A DNA stretch of 64,000 nucleotides. It comes from Actinospineispora eucalypti. GTDB lineage: Bacteria; Actinomycetota; Actinomycetes; Mycobacteriales; Pseudonocardiaceae. The DNA lies in contig JACHMT010000004.1 of NCBI GenBank assembly GCA_014208095.1, positions 868,001 to 932,000 of the forward strand. The letters run 5' to 3'. Positions 1 to 7,022 of this stretch are shown here, piece by piece. The notes beneath the pieces were generated by a model. It searched no databases and was not told where the DNA came from. It saw nothing but the letters and a program-made list of their open reading frames with translations. The position numbers were made by a program, and so were the translations under genes. Within the stretch, counting starts at the first letter, position 1. Each line of letters starts with the position of its first letter.

Positions 1-193
1 CGGCGGGCAGCGACACGTTCTGGTAGAGCACGTCGTCGGCCAGCAGGTCGAGCGCCGCGTCGATGTCCAGGCGCTCCATCGCGGCCAGGAACTCCGTCAC
101 GACGGCCACCGAGTCGGGTTGCTTCGGGGCCGCCTTTCTCGTCGCCGGTTTGGTACGCGTCTTGGTCGCCGGCTTGCTCTTCGGTTCGGTCAT
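1..193 (-). CDS. Limonene-1,2-epoxide hydrolase-like (SnoaL/NTF2 fold) protein, N-terminal part
   Basis: Only the first 64 codons lie in the window; the gene continues past base 1. The minus-strand frame opens with ATG at 193. It encodes a Lys/Thr/Pro-rich basic leader of about 24 residues (MTEPKSKPATKTRTKP...) followed by VVTEFLAAMERLDIDAALDLLADDVLYQN. That stretch is typical of the first helix and strand of the LEH/SnoaL fold. LEH-like actinobacterial proteins hydrate epoxides, but the catalytic Asp-Arg-Asp residues lie beyond the edge, so activity cannot be judged. The basic leader is not part of the fold and is unusual. It is divergent from the methyltransferase gene, with only about 28 nt between the starts. 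Confidence 0.7.
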   Translation of the reverse strand, partial: MTEPKSKPATKTRTKPATRKAAPKQPDSVAVVTEFLAAMERLDIDAALDLLADDVLYQNVSLPA

Positions 194-221
194 CCCTGCA
201 TTGAATTACATTATGCGGGAT

Positions 222-1043
222 ATGGCCACCACAGAGTTGATCACTAGCGCAGCCAACCCGCTGGTCAAGCGGGTTCGCGGCCTGGCAGACCGAAAACGCC
301 GGCGACGCGAGGGCGCGTTCCTGGTCGAGGGTGTGCAGCCGGTATGGCGAGCGGTCGAAGCCGGTTGGGTGATCGACACGCTGATCGTGGTGCCCGGGCT
401 TCTGCCGGATTCCGCGCTCGGCATGGTCGCGCAGCGGCGTGCCGCCGGGGACCGGGTGGCCGAGGTCAGCGCCGAGCTGGCCGGCCGGCTGACCGACCGC
501 GACCGCCCGCCCGGCCTGTTCGCCGTGGTCCGCGCCCGGACCACCGGGCTGGCCGAGCTGCCGGTCCCGCCGGACGCGGTGTTCGTGGCCCTGCACCAGG
601 CCGGCAACCCGGGCAACCTCGGCACCGTCGTGCGCACCGCCGACGCGGTCGGCGCGGCCGGCGTCCTGCTGCTCGGGGACACCGCCGACCCCTACGCGCC
701 GGCCGCCGTGAAGGCCAGCATGGGCTCGCTGTTCGGCCTGCCGGTGGTGGCGGTGCCTTCGCCGGAGGACTTTCTCGGCTGGGCGCGCACGCACGGGGTG
801 GCGGTGCTGGCCGCCTCGGGGTACGCCGCGGAGGCGCACTGGACGGTGGACTTCCGGCCGCCGCTGGCCCTGTTGCTGGGCAGCGAGGGGGAAGGGCTGC
901 CGGACTCGCTGTTGGCCGCCGCTGACCGGAGGGTGCGCATCCCGATGGTCGGCACGGCCGAGTCGCTGAACCTGGCGGTGGCCGCCGGTGTGCTGCTCTA
1001 CGAGGCCCGCCGTTCTTCCCTGACGGAAGGGCTCACCGGGTGA
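222..1043 (+). CDS. TrmH/SpoU-family RNA 2'-O-methyltransferase
   Basis: 273-residue protein with the two-part SpoU architecture. An N-terminal substrate-binding domain comes first (ITSAANPLVKRVRGL, then REGAFLVEGVQPV). The C-terminal SPOUT knot carries three conserved motifs: HQAGNPGNLGTVVRTADA, the LGSEGEGLP loop and IPMVGTAESLNLAVAAG. These proteins transfer a methyl group from SAM to a ribose 2'-OH in rRNA or tRNA; the target base is unknown here. ATG at 222 is chosen because family homology starts there; an in-frame ATG at 213 is the alternative. The longer reading frame back to 63 is antisense to the neighbouring gene and is rejected. The stop overlaps the next start by 4 nt (GTGA), implying co-transcription. 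Confidence 0.9.
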   Translation: MATTELITSAANPLVKRVRGLADRKRRRREGAFLVEGVQPVWRAVEAGWVIDTLIVVPGLLPDSALGMVAQRRAAGDRVAEVSAELAGRLTDRDRPPGLFAVVRARTTGLAELPVPPDAVFVALHQAGNPGNLGTVVRTADAVGAAGVLLLGDTADPYAPAAVKASMGSLFGLPVVAVPSPEDFLGWARTHGVAVLAASGYAAEAHWTVDFRPPLALLLGSEGEGLPDSLLAAADRRVRIPMVGTAESLNLAVAAGVLLYEARRSSLTEGLTG

Positions 1044-2263
1044 ACTGGCTGACCTTCGCTTCCATGCCGGTCCTGGCGGCGTTCATCGGGTACGTGACCA
1101 AGCTGGTGGCCATCGAGATGATGTTCCGGCCGGTGGAGTTCCTGGGCCGACCGCCGCTGCTGGGCTGGCAGGGCATCGTCCCGCGCAACGTGGGCCGGAT
1201 CGGCAGCGTCTCGGTGAACCTGCTGCTGGGGCGGCTGATCAACCCGAACCAGCTGCTGTCACGCATGGACCCGGCCGAGTTCACCGAGCAGCTGCGTGAG
1301 CCGTTGCAACAGGCGGTCACCGACATCGGCACCGACCTGCTGGCCAAGTACCAGCCGCAGCTGTGGGAGATGCTGCCCGATCAGGCGCGTTCACTGCTGC
1401 TGCGGCAGGTCGCGGCGCAGGCGCCGAAGGCGGTCGCCGAGCTGATGGCCGACTTCGCCCGCAACCCGGATTCCTACCTGGACACGCGGGACATGGCGCT
1501 GAGCAACCTGGCCGACGACCGGGGCGTGCTGAACCGGCTGATCCGCGACGTCGGCGGCCCCGAGCTGCGCTTCATCGCGCGCAGCGGGCTGTACTTCGGG
1601 CTGATCATCGGTCTGCTGCAGGCGTTGGTGTGGGGGCTCACCCACGAACCGCTGGTGATGCCGGTCTTCGGTGCTCTTGTCGGGCTGAGCACCGACTGGC
1701 TGGCGCTCAAGATGATCTTCTACCCGCGTGAGGAGCGCCGGTTCCTGTTCGGGTTGGTCCGCTACCAGGGACTGTTCCAGAAGCGTCGGATGCAGGTGGC
1801 GGGTGACTACGGCAAAGTGATCGCGGACGAGGTGCTCACCGTGCCGAAGATCGTGAACGCGCTGCTCACCGGTCCCCGGTCGGACCGCCTGCTCGCGCTG
1901 GTGCAGCGGCACGTGTCCCGGGTGGTGGACCGGCAGCTGGGCGTGGCCCGTCCGCTGGTGGTGCTGAGCATCGGTTCCGAGCGGTACCGGGCGTTCAAGG
2001 CCGACGCGGCGAAGCGGGCGCTGGACCTGCTGAACGCCCCGCCCGGCCGGGGACCGGACCTGGAGCCGGCGATGGCTTACGCCAAGGAGGCGCTGGGCGT
2101 GGAACGGACGGTGGTGTCCGCGATGCGCGCGCTCACCCCGCTGGAGTTCGAGTCGGTGCTGCGCCCGGCGTTTCGCCAAGATGAGTGGAAACTGATCCTG
2201 GTCGGCGGCATCCTCGGCGCGATAGTCGGTGAGCTGCAACTGTTGGTTCTGGTTGGGCACTGA
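1040..2263 (+). CDS. DUF445 family membrane protein
   Basis: 407-residue protein of the DUF445 (YheB-like) family, function unknown. An N-terminal membrane segment and GYVTKLVAIEMMFRPVEF match the family's hallmark opening, and the GALVGLSTDWLALKMIFYPRE repeat near residue 215 is its second conserved copy. Further hydrophobic segments lie at about 185-205 and at the extreme C-terminus, so the protein is probably anchored at both ends with a helical cytoplasmic middle. The GTG start overlaps the methyltransferase stop. No biochemical role can be assigned. Confidence 0.85.
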   Translation: MNWLTFASMPVLAAFIGYVTKLVAIEMMFRPVEFLGRPPLLGWQGIVPRNVGRIGSVSVNLLLGRLINPNQLLSRMDPAEFTEQLREPLQQAVTDIGTDLLAKYQPQLWEMLPDQARSLLLRQVAAQAPKAVAELMADFARNPDSYLDTRDMALSNLADDRGVLNRLIRDVGGPELRFIARSGLYFGLIIGLLQALVWGLTHEPLVMPVFGALVGLSTDWLALKMIFYPREERRFLFGLVRYQGLFQKRRMQVAGDYGKVIADEVLTVPKIVNALLTGPRSDRLLALVQRHVSRVVDRQLGVARPLVVLSIGSERYRAFKADAAKRALDLLNAPPGRGPDLEPAMAYAKEALGVERTVVSAMRALTPLEFESVLRPAFRQDEWKLILVGGILGAIVGELQLLVLVGH

Positions 2264-2303
2264 TCACCGAGGCGTGGCTCTCTGTCCCGGGTGCTCTCGA
2301 CGA

Positions 2304-2429
2304 CGCTATGGCTCTGCGTGGAAATACGCGGCTTTCGGTGCAGCGGCTCGCCGCACCGTCGGGTGACTCCGGCCAGGTCACCTGCCAGGTGCAGGCGAAT
2401 GTCGCATATCTCCACGCAGAGCCATAGCG
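2304..2429. repeat. Palindromic intergenic element with 26-bp inverted ends
   Basis: The 367-nt gap between the DUF445 and LysE genes holds no gene, but it holds this element. Arm 2304-2329 (CGCTATGGCTCTGCGTGG...) is matched by its reverse complement at 2404-2429 with two mismatches. Smaller hairpins lie inside (GGTGCAGCG/CGCCGCACC and GGTGAC/GTCACC). A third copy of the arm stands alone at 44128-44153. It may serve as a terminator or be a MITE-like mobile repeat. Bases 2430-2630 show nothing further. Confidence 0.75.
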
Positions 2430-2630
2430 TTTGCGGGTGGGGCGGCGGGGAGAGCGGTGCGCGGACCGGCTGGTCAGCGTGCGGCCAGGCGCCGGAGGGA
2501 GACGGTCTCGGCGGCGCGGGCGGCGTGTAGGGGATCGTTCGGGTCGTGGACCCGGCCGTGGCGGGGGCGGAACCGACCGAATCGGCCTGCTGGAGTGACT
2601 GGATCGGGCGGGGTGGGGGAGGATGGTGGG

Positions 2631-3275
2631 GTGCCTAGTGCGTCGACCTTGTTGCTTTATGTGTTGGCGGCGTCCGCGCTGGTGGCTATCCCGGGGCCGA
2701 ACCACATCTACATCGTGACCCGCAGCCTGAGCCAGGGACGGGCGGCCGGGCTGGTTTCGGCGCTGGGCGTGGAGTCCGCGACGTTGGTGTACATGGTCGC
2801 CGCATCGGTCGGGCTGGCGGCTGTCATCGCGTCCTCGGCGCTGGCCTTCGACACGGTCCGGTTCGTCGGCGCGGCGTACCTGATCTACCTGGGGCTGCGG
2901 GTGCTGCTGCGCCAGCAGCCGGTGGAGCTGACCGAGCTGGCCCGGCTGTCGCTGCGCCGGGTGTACCTGGAGGCGGCGGCGGTGAACCTGCTCAACCCCA
3001 AGGTGGCGCTGTTCTTCGTGGCCTTCCTGCCGCAGTTCATCGACCCGGCGCGCGGGCCGGTGGCGGCGCAGATCGTGGTGCTCGGGCTGATCATCACGGC
3101 GATCGGGCTGACCAGTGACGTGGTGTACGCGCTGGCCGCCGGGCAGCTGGGCGGCTGGCTGGGCCGGCGGCCCGGTTTCGCCAGGGGCCAGCGGATCGCC
3201 ACCGGGACCACCTACCTGGCCCTCGGCGTGGCCGCCGCGTTCTCCGGCCGGCCGGCCACTCAAGGCACTTTGTAG
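2631..3275 (+). CDS. LysE/RhtB-family amino-acid exporter
   Basis: 214-residue inner-membrane exporter of the LysE superfamily. It has six hydrophobic segments and the family signature near the N-terminus: AIPGPNHIYIVTRSLSQGRAAG, the counterpart of the PGPN/D-x7-R motif. A second signature, NLLNPKVALFFVAFLPQF, sits near residue 125. Such proteins expel amino acids or small metabolites, but the substrate cannot be read from sequence. GTG at 2631 is selected because GGGGGAGG precedes it by 8 nt and homology starts immediately; upstream in-frame codons are low quality. Its last codons overlap a decayed SDR fragment on the opposite strand. Confidence 0.85.
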   Translation: MPSASTLLLYVLAASALVAIPGPNHIYIVTRSLSQGRAAGLVSALGVESATLVYMVAASVGLAAVIASSALAFDTVRFVGAAYLIYLGLRVLLRQQPVELTELARLSLRRVYLEAAAVNLLNPKVALFFVAFLPQFIDPARGPVAAQIVVLGLIITAIGLTSDVVYALAAGQLGGWLGRRPGFARGQRIATGTTYLALGVAAAFSGRPATQGTL

Positions 3276-3334
3276 GGCGTCCCGCTCCGGCGTCCACCGG
3301 CAGCGTCACCCCGGTGATGTAGCGCGCCCCATGC
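3260..3334 (-). pseudogene. C-terminal remnant of a short-chain dehydrogenase gene
   Basis: Minus-strand bases read ARYITGVTLPVDAG and, after a one-base frame change, SGTPYKVP-stop. This matches the end of the intact mycofactocin-coupled SDR at 15951-16799 (ARYITGVTLPVDAG...APYKIPHA). Nothing upstream of ARYITG is homologous. It is therefore a roughly 75-bp leftover of a second SDR copy, broken by a frameshift and overlapping the end of the LysE gene. Gene loss or a past rearrangement at this junction is inferred. Confidence 0.65.
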
Positions 3335-3335
3335 C

Positions 3336-3350
3336 GGAAATCTATCGCGA
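3336..3350. promoter_or_regulatory. Candidate PaaX-family operator upstream of the regulator
   Basis: GAAATCTATC at 3337-3346 sits in the A+T-rich leader of the paaX-like gene. It recurs exactly at 4233-4242, ahead of the transporter gene. Occurrence in both promoters that this regulator would plausibly control suggests shared binding. This is inference from position and repetition only. Confidence 0.4.
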
Positions 3351-3395
3351 ACAACTAACGAGCGGCGAAATAACGGTACAGATTATGCTGACCGC

Positions 3396-4208
3396 GTGAA
3401 GGCGCGTTCGGTTGTGTTCGACCTGTTCGGTGACTACCTGCGTTACCGGGGTGGCGCCGTGCCGCTGCGCTCGCTGGTGGCGTTGATGGAGTGCTTCGAC
3501 GTGCCGGAGCCGACGGCGCGGGTGGTGGCCGCCCGGATGCGCAAGGAGGGCTGGCTGGAGAGCCGCCGCGACGGCCGGGAGACCAGCTACGTGCTCACCG
3601 ACGCGGCCTGGCGGCTGCTCGACGACGGGCGTTCGCGCATCTTCGCGCGCGCCGACGGGCCGTGGGACGGCATGTGGAACATGGTCATCTACCAGGTCCC
3701 GGAGAGCGAGCGGGCGCTGCGCGAGCAGCTGCGCAAGCGGTTGTCCTGGCTGGGCTTCGGTGCGCTCTCCACGTCGGTGTGGATCAGTCCGCATCAGCTG
3801 GGCGACCGGGTCCGCGAGGAGTTCGCCGACCAGCCGGCGGTGCGGCTGGACATCTTCCAGTCCCGCTCGGACGGGTTGGCGGCGGACCGGGACATGGCCG
3901 ACCGGGCCTGGGACCTGCCCGCGCTGAACCGGGACTACGCGAAGCTGCTCACCGAGTACCGGCCGAGGCTGGCCGAGTACCGGCGGAACCCGCCGACCGG
4001 CCGGGGCGCGCTGGTGGCGCGCATGCGGTTGATCCACGACTACCGGCTGTTCCCGTTCCGGGACCCCGACCTGCCGCCGGAGCTGCTGCCGGAGGGCTGG
4101 TCGGGCCGGGCGGCGCACGAGCTGTTCCTGGAGGTGCACGGCCTGCTGCGCCGGCCGGCCGAGGCGTTCGTGGACGAGCTGCTGGACGGCTGCGCCAAGG
4201 CCTCCTAG
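3396..4208 (+). CDS. PaaX-family transcriptional repressor
   Basis: 270 residues with the PaaX layout. An N-terminal winged helix (FDLFGDYLRYRGGAVPLRSL, then ARVVAARMRKEGWLESRRDGRETSYVLT) is followed by the PaaX central domain (WDGMWNMVIYQVPESERALREQLRKRLSWLGFG..., STSVWISP) and a C-terminal helical domain. PaaX proteins repress aryl-CoA catabolic genes and are released by an aryl-CoA intermediate. This gene sits directly upstream of a transporter, aryl-CoA monooxygenase and two CoA ligases, which fits. The GTG start follows an A+T-rich leader. The likely inducer, by context, is salicylyl- or another hydroxy/aminobenzoyl-CoA. Confidence 0.9.
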   Translation: MKARSVVFDLFGDYLRYRGGAVPLRSLVALMECFDVPEPTARVVAARMRKEGWLESRRDGRETSYVLTDAAWRLLDDGRSRIFARADGPWDGMWNMVIYQVPESERALREQLRKRLSWLGFGALSTSVWISPHQLGDRVREEFADQPAVRLDIFQSRSDGLAADRDMADRAWDLPALNRDYAKLLTEYRPRLAEYRRNPPTGRGALVARMRLIHDYRLFPFRDPDLPPELLPEGWSGRAAHELFLEVHGLLRRPAEAFVDELLDGCAKAS

Positions 4209-4209
4209 G

Positions 4210-4242
4210 TTCCGCAGTGCGGAATTTATAGCGAAATCTATC
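4210..4242. promoter_or_regulatory. Palindrome and repeated motif in the transporter promoter
   Basis: A perfect palindrome TTCCGCAGTGCGGAA (4210-4224) directly follows the repressor stop. The GAAATCTATC motif shared with 3337-3346 follows at 4233-4242. Either could be the binding site of the PaaX-type repressor for the operon that starts at 4297; the palindrome could also act as a weak attenuator. Confidence 0.4.
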
Positions 4243-4296
4243 CGTTCGTTCTGATTTCGTTGTACGGTTGGACTCGCTGACGCAAGGAGTCCCACC

Positions 4297-5529
4297 ATGG
4301 CCGCACGTACCGGACCGACCGTGGTCGCCATCTGTTTCCTGACCATCGTCTGTGACGGCTACGACCTGATCGTCTACGGCTCGGTGGTGCCGAGCCTGCT
4401 GGCTGAGCCGGACTGGCATCTCGGGCCGGCCGGTGCCGGTGCCATCGGCAGTTATGCCCTGGCCGGGATGCTGATCGGCGCGCTGGCCGCCGGCGCGGTG
4501 ACCGACCTGGTCGGCCGGCGGGTGATCATGCTGGCCGGCATCGCCTGGTTCTCCGTGGCCATGGCGCTCTGCGCGCTGGCGCCGACGCCCGAGCTGCTCG
4601 GGCTGTTCCGGTTCGTCGCCGGCCTCGGCCTGGGCGGGGTGCTGCCCAGCGCGATCGCGCTCACCGTGGAGTACGCGCCACCCGGCCGCCGGCAGCTCTA
4701 CAACGCGCTGATGTTCGCCGGTTACTCGGTCGGCGGCGTGCTCGCGGCGGCGCTAGCGCTGGCCCTGGTGGCGGAGCACGGCTGGCGGGTGATGTTCTGG
4801 ATCGGCGCCAGCCCGCTGGTCCTGGTGCTGCCGCTGGCCGTCGCCTTCCTGCCCGAGTCGGCCAGCTACCTGGCGGCCAAGGACCGGCCGGCCGAGCGGG
4901 TGGGCCTGCGCGGGCTGTTCAGCGGCGCCCAGCTGGGACCGACGCTGCTGTTCGGCGCGGCCAGCTTCTGCGGGTTGTTGCTGGTGTACGGGTTGAACAC
5001 CTGGCTGCCGCAGATCATGCGGGCGGCCGGCTACCCGCTCGGCTCGGCGCTGCAGTTCCTGCTGGTGCTCAACGTCGGTGCGATCGTCGGCGCGGTCGGG
5101 GCCTCGGCGCTGGCCGACCGGTTCGGCCCGAAACCGGTCACCGCCGCCGCCTTCCTGGCCGCCGCCGGGTGCCTGCTGCTGCTCACCCAGCGCCCGGCGA
5201 CCGCCCTGTTGATGGGGGCGGTCGCGGTGGCCGGCCTGGGCAGCGTGGGCACCCAGATCCTGCTCAACGGCTACATCGCCGCGCACTACCCGGCCACCGC
5301 GCGCGCCTCGGCGCTCGGCTGGGCGCTCGGGGTCGGGCGGGCCGGGGCGATCGTCGGGCCGCTGCTCGGTGGTTGGGTGCTGGCCGCCCAGCTCGGTTTC
5401 GCCTGGAACTTCTACGGGTTCGCGGTGCCGGCGTTGGCCGGGGCACTGCTGGTCGCGTTCTGCCCCCGGGTGCCGAGGGTGCGGCGGGAACCGGCTCCCG
5501 AGGCCGTCGAGGTCGGGGGGCGGCGCTGA
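4297..5529 (+). CDS. Aromatic acid:H+ symporter, MFS AAHS family
   Basis: 410-residue, 12-segment major facilitator. TM1 carries the AAHS signature acidic residue in CDGYDLIVYGSVVPSL. Loop 2-3 has GAVTDLVGRRVIM, and loop 8-9 has ALADRFGPKP. These are features of PcaK/BenK-type importers of hydroxybenzoates and benzoate. AAGGAG lies just upstream of the ATG. It is the first gene of the aryl-CoA operon and overlaps the monooxygenase start by one base (TGATG). Uptake of salicylate or a similar aromatic acid is inferred from context. Confidence 0.88.
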   Translation: MAARTGPTVVAICFLTIVCDGYDLIVYGSVVPSLLAEPDWHLGPAGAGAIGSYALAGMLIGALAAGAVTDLVGRRVIMLAGIAWFSVAMALCALAPTPELLGLFRFVAGLGLGGVLPSAIALTVEYAPPGRRQLYNALMFAGYSVGGVLAAALALALVAEHGWRVMFWIGASPLVLVLPLAVAFLPESASYLAAKDRPAERVGLRGLFSGAQLGPTLLFGAASFCGLLLVYGLNTWLPQIMRAAGYPLGSALQFLLVLNVGAIVGAVGASALADRFGPKPVTAAAFLAAAGCLLLLTQRPATALLMGAVAVAGLGSVGTQILLNGYIAAHYPATARASALGWALGVGRAGAIVGPLLGGWVLAAQLGFAWNFYGFAVPALAGALLVAFCPRVPRVRREPAPEAVEVGGRR

Positions 5530-7022
5530 TGCGGATCGCGGTGGTCGGCGGAGGCCCGGGCGGGCTGTTCCTCGCCGCGCTGGTGCGCAAGGCCGACCCG
5601 TCGATCGAGGTGACGGTGTTCGAGCGGAACCGGGCGGACGACACGTTCGGCTTCGGCGTGGTCTTCTCCGACCGCACCCTGGCCGCCATCCACCGGGCCG
5701 ACCCGGTGCTGCGCGAGGCACTGGACGCCCACGGCCGGCACTGGGACGCCATCGAGGTGCGGCTGAAGGGCGAGCGTCTGCGTTGCGCCGGCAACGGCAT
5801 GGCCGCGATCGTGCGCCGCACGCTGCTGCGCCTGCTGCAGGATCGCGCCCGGCGGTTCGGCGCCGAACTGCGGTTCGGCGCCGAGGTGGGCCTGGCCGAC
5901 CTCGAGGACTACGACCTGGTGGTGGCGGCCGACGGCACCGGCTCGCGGATCCGCGACGAGCTGGAACCCGCGTTCGGTTCCCGGGTGGACACGGCCAGCG
6001 CGAAGTTCGCCTGGTTCGGCACCGACTACCGGTTCGACGGGCTGACCTTCGTGCACCAGCGGGGCCCGCACGGGGTGTTCGCCGTGCACGGTTACCCGAT
6101 CAGCCACGACACGTCCACGTTCATCGTGGAGACCGACCAAGCGTCCTGGCGGGCGGCCGGGCTGGACGAGTTCGACGTGACCGCGCCGCCCGGACCCAGC
6201 GACACCCAGAGCCAGGCCTACCTGGAAGAACTGTTCGCCGACCAGCTGGACGGACACAAGCTGCTGGTCAACAACTCCCGCTGGGGCAACTTCCGCACCC
6301 GGCGGACCTCGCGTTGGGTGACGCTGGAACCGCGCCCGGTGGTGTTGCTCGGGGATGCCGCGCACACCGCGCACTTCTCCGTCGGCTCGGGCACCAAGAT
6401 GGCCATGGAGGACGCGATCGAGCTGGCCCGCGCGCTGACCGCGCGGCCGGGGGACCTGCCCGCCGCACTGGCCGGCTACGAGGCGGCGGCCCGGCCCTCG
6501 GTGGACAAGATCCAGGATTCGGCTCGGCCCAGCCTGTCCTGGTGGGAACACTTCGGGCGCTACCACGACGCGTTCCCGCCGTGGCGGTTCGCGTACCACT
6601 TCCTGAGCCGCAGCATCTCCGACGCCCGGCTGGCCCGGCGGGACCCGGCGTTCGTGCGGCGCGTGCACGCGGAGTGGGTCGGTGAGCACGGCACGGAACC
6701 GCTGGAGACGCCGTTGGCGGTCGGCGGGCTGCGGTTCCCCGGGCGGCTGTTGACCCGGCTGCCGGAGAGTGCGCCGCTGGTCACCGCGCCGGACGACGAC
6801 GCCGGCCTGCCGGCCGCGCTGGACCGGGTGGCCGGGCTGGTGGCCGGCGGCGCCGAACTGGTCGCGGTGCACGGCGGCGCCGCCCACACCCGCACCCTGC
6901 TCTGCGAGCAGGTGCGCCTGGCCCACGGGCGGGCGGCCGTGCTGGTGGATCCGGCGTCGGACGCGGACGGCGCGGTCACCGCGGTGCTGTCCGGCCGAGC
7001 CGACCTGGTGGTGGCCGGATGA
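5529..7022 (+). CDS. Salicylyl/anthraniloyl-CoA-type FAD monooxygenase with shortened C-terminal domain
   Basis: 497 residues. Residues 1-390 form a class A flavin monooxygenase: AVVGGGPGGLFLAAL dinucleotide motif, VFERN, VVAADGTGSRIR, GDAAHTAHFSVGSGTKMAMEDA. This closely resembles the hydroxylase half of bifunctional salicylyl-CoA 5-hydroxylase (SdgC) and 2-aminobenzoyl-CoA monooxygenase. Those homologues carry an Old-Yellow-Enzyme-like TIM barrel to about 760 residues. Here only about 95 residues follow: a first-strand motif (VGGLRFPGRLL) joined almost directly to the last-strand region (EQVRLAHGRAAVLVD...AVLSGRADLVVAG). The barrel looks internally deleted. The hydroxylase half appears intact. 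ATG at 5529 overlaps the symporter stop and the 3' end overlaps the next gene by 4 nt. Confidence 0.85.
   Translation: MRIAVVGGGPGGLFLAALVRKADPSIEVTVFERNRADDTFGFGVVFSDRTLAAIHRADPVLREALDAHGRHWDAIEVRLKGERLRCAGNGMAAIVRRTLLRLLQDRARRFGAELRFGAEVGLADLEDYDLVVAADGTGSRIRDELEPAFGSRVDTASAKFAWFGTDYRFDGLTFVHQRGPHGVFAVHGYPISHDTSTFIVETDQASWRAAGLDEFDVTAPPGPSDTQSQAYLEELFADQLDGHKLLVNNSRWGNFRTRRTSRWVTLEPRPVVLLGDAAHTAHFSVGSGTKMAMEDAIELARALTARPGDLPAALAGYEAAARPSVDKIQDSARPSLSWWEHFGRYHDAFPPWRFAYHFLSRSISDARLARRDPAFVRRVHAEWVGEHGTEPLETPLAVGGLRFPGRLLTRLPESAPLVTAPDDDAGLPAALDRVAGLVAGGAELVAVHGGAAHTRTLLCEQVRLAHGRAAVLVDPASDADGAVTAVLSGRADLVVAG

Noticed and set aside
63..221. Extended N-terminus of the rRNA methyltransferase
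   Set aside because: This stretch is antisense to the epoxide-hydrolase-like gene and lies before the conserved family start.
2133..3263. Long minus-strand open frame opposite LysE and neighbours (and similar ones at 5412-7850, 11071-13386 and 41736-43895)
   Set aside because: Typical GC-rich antisense frames rich in Arg, Pro and Ala, with no domain signal, and covering well-supported genes on the other strand.
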